41,115 bases of DNA from an uncultured Anaerolineae bacterium (GCA_903838415.1 CAILYI010000086.1:1-41115); one strand, 5' to 3'. Shown: positions 15,153 to 23,696, counted from the stretch's first letter. Made by a program: numbers and translations. Notes: generated by a model from the sequence alone, not told the origin.

Positions 15153-15197
15153 TTGACAGGTATAAGTCTATTTGGTAATATATCTGTATAGATATAT
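15153..15197 (+). promoter_or_regulatory. Promoter with overlapping PadR-type operator
   Basis: TTGACA (15153-15158), 17-bp spacer, TAATAT (15176-15181). A perfect 8-bp inverted repeat ATATATCT-GTAT-AGATATAT (15178-15197) overlaps the -10 and the start point, as a repressor site would. The gene it drives begins at GTG 15219 and the second gene of the unit encodes a PadR protein, the likely binder. Confidence 0.75.
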
Positions 15198-15218
15198 GAA
15201 TACTAAGGAGAACTTACC

Positions 15219-16205
15219 GTGAAAATCTTATTTTTTGGTGCAGGCGTCATCAACACCCTCTATGCGTGGGCATTGACCGAAGCAGGCCATGCCGTGACTA
15301 TGTATGTCCGCCCCGGCAAGGAAAAAGATTGGGCCAACGGGATTCGACTTGACATTATCAGCGAACGCTTCAAAAAGAAGATATATGTGCGGGAAAAGTT
15401 CGCGCCGAAGGTGGTCACCGCTTTCAAGCCGGAGGATGGCTATGATCTCATCTTCGAATCGGTGAAGCATTATCAGACCCGAGAAATCCTGCCGCTGATT
15501 GCGCAGAACGCGGGGAATGCGCTGGTGCTGTTTTTCAACAACAGTTGGGAGAGTCTCGACTTTATCAATGAATACCTGCCTAAAACGCGCTACGTGCTCG
15601 GCATGCCGCGCGCGGGCGGCGCGATTGAAAATGGTGTGCTGGATGGCGCCATTACAGGGGATGTCATCCTGGGAGAATCCAGCTGCGGGAAACCTGAATC
15701 CGCGGAGGTGAAACAAACCGCCAGGGCGAATCTAGATAAAATTGCCCGGATGTTTGAAGCGGCGGGAATCAAACCGGCCATTCAGCCAAATATGGAACAC
15801 TGGTATTGGGCGCATATGGCTTCGACGGTGCCGTGGATTTCTGGTGGTGCGAAGGCGCGAGGTTTTCTTCCGTTTGCGAAAAACAGTAAAGCCATCAGTG
15901 AAGCGCTGGAAGTAGGGAAGGATTGCCTGGAAATTCTCAAGGCGCGCGGTGTGGATGTGACTCAAATTCAAGATTTGCAAATGTTTTTGGCGCCGGTGTG
16001 GTTTTCGACTTTCATGACGAAAATGTTCATCGGTGGTGAAGTCGCGGTGAAAATCTCCAGCGGACACGGCGCATATGCTCCCGCTGAATTGCAAAAGATT
16101 TATGCGGATGTGGCGAATACCGGCAAACAACTGGGTGTGCCCACGCCCAAACTCGACGCATTCAAGCCGTACATTGACGAAATGAACGCCATTACGAAAA
16201 AGTAG
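15219..16205 (+). CDS. Ketopantoate-reductase-like (ApbA/PanE) oxidoreductase
   Basis: A 328-aa NAD(P)-dependent enzyme of the PanE/ApbA family. MKILFFGAGVINTLYAWAL gives the nucleotide-binding GxGxxN loop, and a long C-terminal helical domain follows. PanE reduces ketopantoate in pantothenate synthesis, but the position in a PadR-controlled cluster and the lack of other pantothenate genes suggest a different 2-oxo-acid or related substrate. GTG start at 15219 with AAGGAG 9 nt before it. A PadR gene follows 8 bp downstream, so the two are cotranscribed from the promoter at 15153. Confidence 0.8.
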   Translation: MKILFFGAGVINTLYAWALTEAGHAVTMYVRPGKEKDWANGIRLDIISERFKKKIYVREKFAPKVVTAFKPEDGYDLIFESVKHYQTREILPLIAQNAGNALVLFFNNSWESLDFINEYLPKTRYVLGMPRAGGAIENGVLDGAITGDVILGESSCGKPESAEVKQTARANLDKIARMFEAAGIKPAIQPNMEHWYWAHMASTVPWISGGAKARGFLPFAKNSKAISEALEVGKDCLEILKARGVDVTQIQDLQMFLAPVWFSTFMTKMFIGGEVAVKISSGHGAYAPAELQKIYADVANTGKQLGVPTPKLDAFKPYIDEMNAITKK

Positions 16206-16213
16206 GAAGCCCC

Positions 16214-16780
16214 ATGCCACTCTCACATGCTATTCTCGGTTTTCTTGAATATCAGCCCATGACGGGTTACGACCTGAAGAAAATTTTCGATCAGTCGGTG
16301 GCGCATTTTTGGTCAGCCACACAAAGCCATATTTACAAGGCGTTGGAGACTTTGGAAAAAGATGGCTTCGTCGAGTCGCAAATCATTCAGGGCGAAGGCA
16401 AGCCAAATCGCAAGCAGTATCAAATTACGCAGGCTGGCAGAGGTGAACTGCACCGCTGGGTGTCCACGCCGCTGCCGCTGGAGACGCAACGCCATGCCTG
16501 GTTGATCCAGGTGTTTTTCGCACATGGTCATACAAACGAGGATGTGATTTCCTTATTTGAACAACGCATCGCAGCCATTGAGCAATATCAGGCGCAGGCT
16601 TTATTTATGGCACAGACGTACCTGGATGAAAACGCCAAACAAGTCGGAATTCAGCGTCTGGGCGCCTTATGGCAGCTGACACTCGACTATGGCAATGAGT
16701 ACTACGCCAACGAAGTCGCCTGGTTGAAGAAAACCATCGGGCGGATTCGCGAACTCCCACCCATGACTTTGCCAGAGTAA
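16214..16780 (+). CDS. PadR-family transcriptional regulator (second copy)
   Basis: A 188-aa PadR protein: winged helix (PLSHAILGFLEYQPMTGYDLKKIFDQSVAHFWSATQSHIYKALETLEKDGFVESQ, wing KPNRKQYQITQAGRGELHRWV) plus the C-terminal helical domain. It resembles the regulator at 13571 closely across the first 60 residues. AGGAAG lies a few bases before the ATG. It sits 8 bp after the PanE-like gene and is likely autoregulated through the ATATATCT palindrome at 15178. PadR repressors usually respond to small toxic compounds such as phenolics or drugs; the ligand here is unknown. Confidence 0.9.
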   Translation: MPLSHAILGFLEYQPMTGYDLKKIFDQSVAHFWSATQSHIYKALETLEKDGFVESQIIQGEGKPNRKQYQITQAGRGELHRWVSTPLPLETQRHAWLIQVFFAHGHTNEDVISLFEQRIAAIEQYQAQALFMAQTYLDENAKQVGIQRLGALWQLTLDYGNEYYANEVAWLKKTIGRIRELPPMTLPE

Positions 16781-16868
16781 GCGATAAAAAGATCGCGGCA
16801 CAAATTCAAACCGCCTGAATCAAGGCGGGTCTATTCAACGCGCCAGGAGCGCACAAAGGAGAGAAAAA

Positions 16869-17708
16869 ATGAGCAAAACAATTTTGGTGATCGGTGCGGC
16901 GGGCTTCGTCGGCGACCCTATTGCAAAGCAACTTCTGGCGGATGGTTTCTCCGTCCGCGCACTCGTGCGCAACGCAGACAAGGCTCGCCAAATGCTCGGC
17001 AGCCAGGTTGAACTCGTCGTGGGCGATTTCTCAGACAAGGCTACGCTCGAAAAAGCGCTGACCGGCGTGGATAGTGTCAACCTGAGCGTGCCGTGGCAAT
17101 TTGAAGTGGCGGTCGCACGCGATGTGACCGCCATCCTTGCCGCGCAGGGACGCAAAAACGTCCGCGTCACTTACATCTCCGGCACCACCGCTCAGCCGGA
17201 AAATCGCGGATATGCGATGATCGACGAAAAACTCAAGGCCGAGGAAATCCTGACCAAGAGCGGCGTGGCGTACACCATTTTCCGGCCCAGCTGGTTCATG
17301 GATGCGCTGGGACTCTTCGTCCGCGATGGGCGCGCTACCGTTTTTGGAAAACAGAATCAGCCTTATTATTTCCTTTCTTTAGCGGATTTTGCCCGGGCGG
17401 TTTCGCAGGCCCACCAAACGGAGGCCGCTGCCAGTCGGACGGTCATCCTGAATGGCCCGGAATCGATCCTGATGATGGACGCGCTCCAAAAGTATTGCGA
17501 TGCGCTCCATCCCGGTATCAAGGCTGCGTCCATGCCGATCTGGTTTGGCAAAATGCTGGCAATGATGATGAAAAGCGCGGAAATGAAGGATTTTGTGGAA
17601 ATGATGGCCTATTTTGAAAAGTCGCCCAAAGTCAGCGCGCCCACTGGCGCGGAAGGTTCTCGGCGGATGACTCTCGAAGCCTGGCTCAAGACTCAGAAAA
17701 AGGGATAG
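16869..17708 (+). CDS. NmrA-like NAD(P)H-binding reductase
   Basis: A 279-aa atypical SDR of the NmrA/HSCARG type. MSKTILVIGAAGFVGDPIAKQLL carries the GxxGxxG dinucleotide loop, then RALVRNADKARQML and the acidic GDFSDKATL. A YAMIDEKLKAEEIL stretch replaces the usual YxxxK, and IFRPSWFMDAL matches the family's FRPxxFM element. These proteins often act as redox sensors or reductases of small quinones. Ribosome binding site AAAGGAGAG precedes the ATG. It lies 5 bp before the phytoene-desaturase-like gene. A related gene is at 20798. Confidence 0.85.
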   Translation: MSKTILVIGAAGFVGDPIAKQLLADGFSVRALVRNADKARQMLGSQVELVVGDFSDKATLEKALTGVDSVNLSVPWQFEVAVARDVTAILAAQGRKNVRVTYISGTTAQPENRGYAMIDEKLKAEEILTKSGVAYTIFRPSWFMDALGLFVRDGRATVFGKQNQPYYFLSLADFARAVSQAHQTEAAASRTVILNGPESILMMDALQKYCDALHPGIKAASMPIWFGKMLAMMMKSAEMKDFVEMMAYFEKSPKVSAPTGAEGSRRMTLEAWLKTQKKG

Positions 17709-17713
17709 GAATA

Positions 17714-19816
17714 ATGGAAAAATTCGATGTCGTTGTCATCGGCGCCGGTCTGGGAGGGTTGAGCGCTGCCGGGTATCTCGCCAGGGCGGGGAAGAAAGTC
17801 CTCGTGCTGGAGCATCACACTGTCCCGGGTGGATATGCCCACGAGTTCCGGCGTGGCAAGTATCGCTTTGATGCGGCCCTGCACGCGCTGGATGGCGCCG
17901 CTCCTGGCGGTTGGTCGTATGCGGTACTCAAAGATTTGGGAGTTTTCGACCAGGTGCAATTCCATCGCATGGATCCGTTTTACACCGTCCGGCTGCCAAA
18001 CCAGGAAGTGGTGGCGCATGCCGACCCGATACTGTACGAAGCCGAATTGGTGAAGCATTTCCCGCATGAACGCGAGGGCATCCACGCCATGATCGCAGAT
18101 ATGCTGGAAACCTACTGGCAGGTGCGCCGCTTCGACGCGGAAGGCCAGCTGGGAATTCGCCCGCCGCTGGAAAAAATGCCCGCGCTGTATCCTAAAATGC
18201 TGGCGGCCATGTCCATCACCCTGGACGAATACATGAGTCAGTTCATTCAGGATGCCGAACTCAAGACGACTTTCGCGACGTTGTGGGGCTATTATGGCCT
18301 GCCGCCCAAGAAATTGACCGCTGCGGTTTTTATTTTCCCGTGGGTGAGTTATCACATCATGGGCGCATTCTATCCCCAGGGCGGAAGCATGGCCATGAGC
18401 CGCGCACTCGAAGCCACGCTGAAAAAATTTGGAGGCGAGGTCCGCTACCGGCAAACGGTCAACCGGATCGAGGTCCGGGATGGCCGCGCGGTGGCCGTCG
18501 AAACCGAAAAGGGCTTGCGCATCGAAGCGGATGTTATCGTCAGCAACGCCAATTCTCCCGACACGCTGCTCAAATTCGTCGGGCGTGAACATCTGCCCGC
18601 CGACTATGTGCGCGGCATCGCAGAGTCCAAACCATCCATTTCCAATTTTGTGATCTATCTCGGCCTCGACCGCGACCTGCGTGCCGACGGTTGGAATCAT
18701 CATGAACTTTTTGTGAGCGATGAATACGATCTCGAGGGCAACTACCAAGCCGCGCTGGACGGCGACTTTGCGCGCACGGCGCTTTCGCTCACCTGTTACA
18801 ACATTGCCGATCCCGAATGTGCGCCGGAAGGCGGTTCGATTCTCAACATCTTTTCACTGGCCGATTGGAATACGGACAATCAATGGGGCACGGGCGGCAA
18901 TCTCGCAAACTACAGCGAAAACCCGTGCTATATCGAATTGAAAAAAGTCGCGGCGGAAACCCTGCTCGACCGCGTTGAAAAGATCATCCCCGGCTTGCGC
19001 AAGTCCATCAAATACATGGAAACCGGCACCCCCCTCACCAACTGGCGTTATAGTCTCAACGTGGGCGGTGCCATCTACGGGACAGATCAAACGGTTGAAA
19101 ACACGTACATGAATCGTTTGAGCGCCCAAACGCCCATTCCCAATCTTTTCCTGGCAGGCGCCTGGACCTTTGGCGGCGGGATGAGCGCGGCGCTGCTTTC
19201 AGGCCGTGACACTTCGCGTCTGGTGATTGGCTTCATGGATGGAACCCCTGTCACGTTGATGACCGCGCCAAACCTGGATGATCTTCCAGCGGCCGACTCA
19301 ACGCCTCCCGTCAAACAGGCCGTCACCAGCGCCTCAACATCTTCCGTCTCCACCCCATCTGCGACTCTCAAAGCCACCGGCTCGGAACGTGAACTGACTC
19401 TCAACGCTATTGGCACACCCGCCGTTTTACTTTTCCACACTGCGGAGACTGCTGAAGACGCTGAACGAATCAACCAGGCCATACGCGCAGTGCCGGAATA
19501 CCAGCCCAGCGCAGCCGTCACCATTGCCAACGTTGTAGATTTGCATTCCGTACCGAAACTGTTCCGGGGCTTCGCCGAAAAATCCATGCGCGAATCCTAC
19601 GAAAAAGCGGGTAAGAGCCTACCGCCCGGCGAAAAGCCCCAGGACTACGTCATCATCCTACCCGATTGGGACGGCAGCGTCACCAAGGGCATTGGCTTGG
19701 CTGACACCAGCAAAACCGTCGGCCTCGCCGTTTTGGATGCGCAAGGCGTTTTGATTGGGACGTATCAAGGCACAGAGCCAGAATCTCACGCGCTGGAAAT
19801 GTTGAAGAAGATGTAA
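17714..19816 (+). CDS. Phytoene-desaturase-like oxidoreductase with C-terminal extension
   Basis: A 700-aa FAD protein. Residues 1-510 fit the CrtI/CrtISO/retinol-saturase group: VVVIGAGLGGLSAAGYLARAGKKVLVLEHH at the FAD site, then PGGYAHEFRRGKYRFDAALHALDG, and near the end NLFLAGAWTFGGGMSAALLSGRDTSRLVIG, the second FAD-contact motif. Family members are about 490-510 aa. Here a low-complexity Ser/Thr linker (about 525-560) leads to a further domain of about 140 residues, with a thioredoxin-like alpha/beta pattern (TPAVLLFHTAETAEDAERINQAIR, VIILPDWDGSVTKGIGLADTSKTVGLAVLDAQGVLIGTYQG) but no CxxC. The substrate is unknown; no other carotenoid genes are near. Its stop overlaps the next frame. Confidence 0.85.
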   Translation: MEKFDVVVIGAGLGGLSAAGYLARAGKKVLVLEHHTVPGGYAHEFRRGKYRFDAALHALDGAAPGGWSYAVLKDLGVFDQVQFHRMDPFYTVRLPNQEVVAHADPILYEAELVKHFPHEREGIHAMIADMLETYWQVRRFDAEGQLGIRPPLEKMPALYPKMLAAMSITLDEYMSQFIQDAELKTTFATLWGYYGLPPKKLTAAVFIFPWVSYHIMGAFYPQGGSMAMSRALEATLKKFGGEVRYRQTVNRIEVRDGRAVAVETEKGLRIEADVIVSNANSPDTLLKFVGREHLPADYVRGIAESKPSISNFVIYLGLDRDLRADGWNHHELFVSDEYDLEGNYQAALDGDFARTALSLTCYNIADPECAPEGGSILNIFSLADWNTDNQWGTGGNLANYSENPCYIELKKVAAETLLDRVEKIIPGLRKSIKYMETGTPLTNWRYSLNVGGAIYGTDQTVENTYMNRLSAQTPIPNLFLAGAWTFGGGMSAALLSGRDTSRLVIGFMDGTPVTLMTAPNLDDLPAADSTPPVKQAVTSASTSSVSTPSATLKATGSERELTLNAIGTPAVLLFHTAETAEDAERINQAIRAVPEYQPSAAVTIANVVDLHSVPKLFRGFAEKSMRESYEKAGKSLPPGEKPQDYVIILPDWDGSVTKGIGLADTSKTVGLAVLDAQGVLIGTYQGTEPESHALEMLKKM

Positions 19817-19833
19817 TGAAATTGGAGGCTGAT

Positions 19834-20550
19834 ATGATCCCGCTTCTCACCGCCCTGATCGTTGGCCTGGCTGCCGCAGGCATTTTTGCCCTGCGGCCTG
19901 TCACCGCCAAAATCAAAACCGAGTACAATCAAAACTCGGTGGTTGATTATCAAATCAAATTCCAGGTTTTGCAATTAGTGTTGACAGCGGTGGTTCTGTT
20001 CCTCGTTTATCTCCTCAACCCTGTAAACTTCGCGCATTTCTTCCGCCTGGGAGATGTCAACGCGCACATCAGCAAAATCGCCTGGCTGGGGGTCACCGGC
20101 AACGAAACCTGGCTGGAGATCGCCACCAGTATTGGTTTCTTTATCACACTTGGCACGGCCGTCTTCATGTTCTTCCAGTTGAAAAAAGCCGGGGCGGATT
20201 ATCGCTATTTTGTATTCAGCCTGCTGTGGGCCATTCCGTTTTCGGTGGCGAACGCCTTTTCTGAAGAAGCGATTTTTCGCATCGGGATTATCTCGCCGCT
20301 CTATGGGATTTTTTCAGTATCTGTCATTGTCCTGATTTCTGCCGTAGTCTTTGGCGCGCCGCATTATTTCGGCATGCCCAGTGGCGTGGTCGGCGCGTTG
20401 ATGGCGGGCTTCCTCGGCTGGTTGCTGGCGCTGAGTCTTTTCGAAACGCAGGGACTTCTGATCGCGTGGAGTATCCATTTTGTGCAGGATGTGGTCATCA
20501 TCACCTCTATGATTTTGATGAGCAGAAAACCTGCATCTGCGCCTGCGTAA
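19834..20550 (+). CDS. CPBP-family intramembrane protein (second copy)
   Basis: An integral membrane protein of about 238 aa with the CPBP motifs FSEEAIFRIGI (EExxxR), FGAPHYFG (second catalytic His) and a last-helix HFVQD. About six to seven transmembrane segments are visible. Start at ATG 19834 is chosen because GGAGG lies 5 nt before it; an earlier ATG at 19816 overlaps the upstream stop and would add six residues. It follows the phytoene-desaturase-like gene directly, so it is in the same operon. Function as above for the family; no substrate known. Confidence 0.8.
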   Translation: MIPLLTALIVGLAAAGIFALRPVTAKIKTEYNQNSVVDYQIKFQVLQLVLTAVVLFLVYLLNPVNFAHFFRLGDVNAHISKIAWLGVTGNETWLEIATSIGFFITLGTAVFMFFQLKKAGADYRYFVFSLLWAIPFSVANAFSEEAIFRIGIISPLYGIFSVSVIVLISAVVFGAPHYFGMPSGVVGALMAGFLGWLLALSLFETQGLLIAWSIHFVQDVVIITSMILMSRKPASAPA

Positions 20551-20576
20551 GGATTTGTTCCAAAGGAGTACTCAAA

Positions 20577-20801
20577 ATGCTTAAGGCTTTCCTACGGATT
20601 GTTTTTATGATCATCATTGCGCTTGTTTCCGGCGTGCTTGGCCTGCTGATCGGGATGCTCATCGGTGGAAATTATGCCGAGCAATTCATGTTCAATGGCG
20701 TCCGGGGCTATGAAGCCACGGGTCAAATTGGCTTGATTGCCGGGGCACTCCTGGGCTTGTTTTTGGGCAGTTGGGCATTATTAAAAGGCAGGAAACAATG
20801 A
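20577..20801 (+). CDS. Small glycine-rich membrane protein
   Basis: A 74-aa protein with AAGGAGT 8 nt before its ATG. Two hydrophobic glycine-rich helices are visible (FMIIIALVSGVLGLLIGMLIGG, and IGLIAGALLGLFLGSWALL) joined by a polar loop. The stop overlaps the ATG of the next gene (ATGA), so translation is coupled. No family is recognised. Confidence 0.65.
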   Translation: MLKAFLRIVFMIIIALVSGVLGLLIGMLIGGNYAEQFMFNGVRGYEATGQIGLIAGALLGLFLGSWALLKGRKQ

Positions 20802-21676
20802 CAAAGCAGCCCGGGAAGCAGCGGGTTTTGGTGATCGGCCCAACCGGTATGCTCGGTAAACCGGTTGCGCAGCAACTTAAAGCGGACGGGTTTAACGTCC
20901 GACTGCTGGCGCGCGACCCGAATAAGGCGCGGCGTTTGCTGGGCGATGGCTATGAAATCATCCAGGGGGATGTGGAAGATGCCGCCGCGTTGCGCAGTGC
21001 GCTGAGCGGCGTGGATGGTGTCCACATCAGCCTGAAGGGCGGCCCAAGCGCCGCAGACTTCGACCGGATGGATCATCTTGCCACGCGCAATATTGCCCTG
21101 GCTGCCAGCGAGCAAGGCGTGGGGCGGGTAACGCTCTTATCAGCCTATGCCGTCAGCGCCGAAAAGGCCGACACCCCGGAAAGCTGGTCAAAGTTCAAGG
21201 GTGAAGCGGCGCTGAAAGCCAGCGGTGTGCCATATACCATTTTTCGCGCATCGTGGTTCATGGAGTCGCTGCCGCTTTTTGTTCAGGGAAAAAGCATGTC
21301 GCTGATCGGAAAGCAAGTTCACCCGCTGCATTGGATTGCCGCAGAAGATTATGCGCGCATGGTTTCGAAAAGTTACCAGACCGAGGCAGCGCTCAACAAG
21401 GAACTGTACATTTTTGGCCCACAGGCGTACACGATGAAAGCCGCCATGCAAACCTATTGCGACATCGCCGCACCGGATGTGAAGATCTCGCCAATTTCCA
21501 CCAAGATGTTATCTGTAATGGGCACACTGACCTTCAACACCGAGTGGAAAAGCATGGCGGTACTGATGACGCATTACGAAAATTGGGGCGAAGATGGCTC
21601 ACCCGACGAAGCCGATCGCTTGCTCGGCGCGCCAAAGGTACCATTGAGGGAATGGTGCGCAAGAAACCGCGGGTAA
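20798..21676 (+). CDS. NmrA-like NAD(P)H-binding reductase (second copy)
   Basis: A 292-aa atypical SDR: KQRVLVIGPTGMLGKPVAQQLK (GxxGxxG), RLLARDPNKARRLL, GDVEDAAALRSAL, then KGEAALKASGVPYTIFRASWFMESLP, the same order as the gene at 16869. The start is ATG 20798, which overlaps the stop of the small membrane protein by 4 nt; the frame open upstream is leader. The last gene of the operon; a strong hairpin follows 53 bp later. The substrate is unknown. Confidence 0.85.
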   Translation: MTKQPGKQRVLVIGPTGMLGKPVAQQLKADGFNVRLLARDPNKARRLLGDGYEIIQGDVEDAAALRSALSGVDGVHISLKGGPSAADFDRMDHLATRNIALAASEQGVGRVTLLSAYAVSAEKADTPESWSKFKGEAALKASGVPYTIFRASWFMESLPLFVQGKSMSLIGKQVHPLHWIAAEDYARMVSKSYQTEAALNKELYIFGPQAYTMKAAMQTYCDIAAPDVKISPISTKMLSVMGTLTFNTEWKSMAVLMTHYENWGEDGSPDEADRLLGAPKVPLREWCARNRG

Positions 21677-21728
21677 TTTCGCTGTCCTGAAAGCGGTTCT
21701 CCTGTATATTAAACAGCAAGAAAAACTA

Positions 21729-21757
21729 AAGCAGGCCACCAATTTGGTGGCCTGCTT
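21729..21757 (+). terminator. Strong hairpin ending the redox operon
   Basis: AAGCAGGCCACC (21729-21740) pairs perfectly with GGTGGCCTGCTT (21746-21757) over a 5-nt AATTT loop. No U-tract follows, but position and stability make it the likely operon end. Confidence 0.65.
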
Positions 21758-21829
21758 GCATGAGTGGGGGGCTTTTTGAATTGCACGCTTTCATTTTCGG
21801 CCCGTTCTTCGGGAATTAGAATTTGTTTT

Positions 21830-21879
21830 TCAATATTCAGTCGCTGAATATTGACAAGCTGAAAATAACTGAATATACT
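21830..21879 (+). promoter_or_regulatory. Promoter with 11-bp palindrome upstream of pstS-like gene
   Basis: TTGACA (21851-21856), 17-bp spacer, TATACT (21874-21879): close to the sigma-70 consensus. A perfect inverted repeat TCAATATTCAG-TCG-CTGAATATTGA (21830-21854) reaches into the -35 box. The half-site TGAATAT recurs at 21870 and 21881. The layout suggests control by a dimeric regulator, possibly phosphate-linked. Confidence 0.75.
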
Positions 21880-21961
21880 TTGAATATAAGTCCTATTGAA
21901 TTAGTGTGAATTTCGCACTGTGAAGTAAGGACTTTACAACCTGAAACCAGATGGAGAAAAA

Positions 21962-22996
21962 ATGAAAATTAGCACCCGTAGTATCCTGATCGTTTTGACA
22001 GTGATTGCGTCCCTGGTACTGGCTGCTTGCGGAAGCGCCGCCAGCTCTGCCCCAACCGAAGCGCCGGTTGCTCAAGCTCCCGCGGCGACTGAAGCCCCGG
22101 CTGCCACTGTTGCGCCAACTGAAAAACCCTTGAGCGGCACCATCAGTGTATCCGGCGCGTTCGCCCTGTACCCGATGATGACCGTTTGGGCGGATGAATT
22201 CACCAAGCTCCACCCGGAGGTCCAGTTTGACGTGCAGGGTGGCGGCGCGGGTAAAGGGATGACTGACACCATTGCCGGGGCGGTCGATATTGGGATGATC
22301 TCGCGCAGCATCAAGCCCGAAGAGGAAGCCCAGGATGTTTTCTGGGTGTCCGTCACCAAGGATGCGGTCTTCCCTGTTTTGAGCGACAAGAATCCGGTTG
22401 CGGCTGAAATTCTGGCCAAGGGCATCAGCCAGGAATCATTCAATAAGATTTTCATCACCGGTGAAATCAAAACCTGGGGTGAAGTGGTCGGAAAGCCCGA
22501 AATTACCGACGAAATCCATGTTTACAGCCGTTCGGATGCCTGCGGCGCGGGAGAAATGTGGGCCAAGTTCTCGGGTGGCAAGGTTCAAGATGACATCAAT
22601 GGGATCGGTGTCAATGGCGAACCGGCCCTGGTCGATACCGTGCTCAAGGATCCGCTCGGAATTGGTTACAGCAACTTGAACAGCGTCTTCGATCTTACGA
22701 ACGGCAATCCCATCCCGGGCGCGTTGGTGGCGCCGGTGGATGTCAACAAAAACGGTCTGGCCGACGCTGATGAAATCTTCAAAACCACGGACGAAGCGGT
22801 CAGCGCCGTGGCAGCGGGGAAGTATCCCTCACCCCCAGCGCGCTTTGAAAACCTGGCGACCAAAGGGAAACCCAACGGGTTGACTCGCACCTTCATCGAA
22901 TGGATTTTGACCGATGGTCAGCAGTTCCTTTCTCAGGCTGGGTACGTCCCTTTGACGCCGGAAAAGCAAGCAGAATCGCTGGCGAAACTCAAATAG
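21962..22996 (+). CDS. PstS-like phosphate-binding lipoprotein
   Basis: A 344-aa substrate-binding protein. The signal peptide ends in a lipobox LVLAAC (Cys near 21), followed by an Ala/Pro/Thr-rich linker. The mature part fits the PBP_like_2/PstS fold: GTISVSGAFALYPMMTVWADEFTKLHPEVQFDVQGGGAGKGMTDTIAGAVDIGMISR, where SGAFALYP and the GAGKGM loop are phosphate-ligand regions, and the C-terminal NGLTRTFIEWILTDGQQFLSQAGYVPL. It captures phosphate or a similar oxyanion at the cell surface for an ABC importer. No pstC, pstA, pstB or phoU follows. A well-formed promoter with a palindromic site precedes it and a long terminator follows, so it is a monocistronic unit. Confidence 0.85.
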   Translation: MKISTRSILIVLTVIASLVLAACGSAASSAPTEAPVAQAPAATEAPAATVAPTEKPLSGTISVSGAFALYPMMTVWADEFTKLHPEVQFDVQGGGAGKGMTDTIAGAVDIGMISRSIKPEEEAQDVFWVSVTKDAVFPVLSDKNPVAAEILAKGISQESFNKIFITGEIKTWGEVVGKPEITDEIHVYSRSDACGAGEMWAKFSGGKVQDDINGIGVNGEPALVDTVLKDPLGIGYSNLNSVFDLTNGNPIPGALVAPVDVNKNGLADADEIFKTTDEAVSAVAAGKYPSPPARFENLATKGKPNGLTRTFIEWILTDGQQFLSQAGYVPLTPEKQAESLAKLK

Positions 22997-23030
22997 CAGG
23001 CTAAAAATCATCCAATCCAACTGAAATGGA

Positions 23031-23074
23031 CAAACAAAAGGAAGGCCGGGAGCTCCCGGCCTTCCTTTTGTTTG
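23031..23074. terminator. Bidirectional terminator (20-bp stem)
   Basis: A perfect inverted repeat with 20-nt arms (23031-23050 and 23055-23074) and a 4-nt AGCT loop; the GC-rich core GGAAGGCCGGG is followed by a T-rich tail. It ends the pstS-like transcript 35 bp after its stop. Confidence 0.9.
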
Positions 23075-23136
23075 TCACACGGCCGCTGCCCCCTTCATGT
23101 GGATTGATGCTCTGACAGCTGATTTGCTGTTACGGC

Positions 23137-23165
23137 TTGACAAACGCTTAATTCTGATGTAAAGT
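23137..23165 (+). promoter_or_regulatory. Promoter of the MarR gene
   Basis: TTGACA (23137-23142), 17-bp spacer, TAAAGT (23160-23165), 33 bp before the ATG at 23198. It probably drives the MarR/SDR/ABC cluster. Confidence 0.65.
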
Positions 23166-23197
23166 TCAGCCCGCTTAACTAAAAAGAGGACTTAACT

Positions 23198-23662
23198 ATG
23201 AGTGACACACTCCAATTTACACAGATCACCCGTCAGTGGATGGATACGTTCATGCACCGTTCGATGCACGGTTGGAATCACTTCGCCAAATCCACGGGCC
23301 TTTCGATGCCACAGTTCAGTATCCTGATGCAGCTGCATTACAAGGGCTCGTGCGGCATGTCTGAGATCAGCGAGCGCTTTAGTGTATCGGCCGCCGCTGC
23401 CAGCCAACTGGTGGAGAAGCTCGTGCAGAGTGAATTGATCGAACGAGTTGAAGATGTCCACGATCGGCGCGCCAAACACTTGAATCTTTCTCCAAAAGGC
23501 GCCACCCTGATTGAAAAGGGCATCCAGGAGCGTTATCGCTGGATGGACGAACTGGCGGAAAAGTTAACCCCTGAAGAACGCGCAAAAGTGGCTGAAGCGT
23601 TAACCATCCTGACAGAAGCGACGCAGAAGATGGAAAGCCTGAACGTTAAGCATAAAAACTAA
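23198..23662 (+). CDS. MarR-family transcriptional regulator
   Basis: A 154-aa MarR protein. The winged helix is clear: LSMPQFSILMQLHYKGSCGMSEISERFSVSAAAASQLVEKLVQSELIERVEDVHDRRAKHLNLSPKGATLIEKG, with the DRR wing motif of the family. The flanking helices give the dimer interface. AGAGGA lies upstream of the ATG. MarR proteins repress efflux and stress genes and release DNA on binding drugs or phenolics; here the SDR gene and two ABC exporter genes follow on the same strand, a frequent arrangement. No clear palindrome is seen between -10 and start. Confidence 0.9.
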   Translation: MSDTLQFTQITRQWMDTFMHRSMHGWNHFAKSTGLSMPQFSILMQLHYKGSCGMSEISERFSVSAAAASQLVEKLVQSELIERVEDVHDRRAKHLNLSPKGATLIEKGIQERYRWMDELAEKLTPEERAKVAEALTILTEATQKMESLNVKHKN

Positions 23663-23696
23663 CAGCGATCTTTTTTTCGCGGAAAAGGAAGAACAA

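Noticed and set aside
17693..18748. 351-aa minus-strand frame over the phytoene-desaturase-like gene
   Set aside because: No family resemblance; codon shadow of a gene with full FAD motifs on the plus strand.
19816..19833. ATG 19816 as start of the second CPBP gene
   Set aside because: It overlaps the upstream stop and has no ribosome binding site of its own; ATG 19834 has GGAGG at good spacing.
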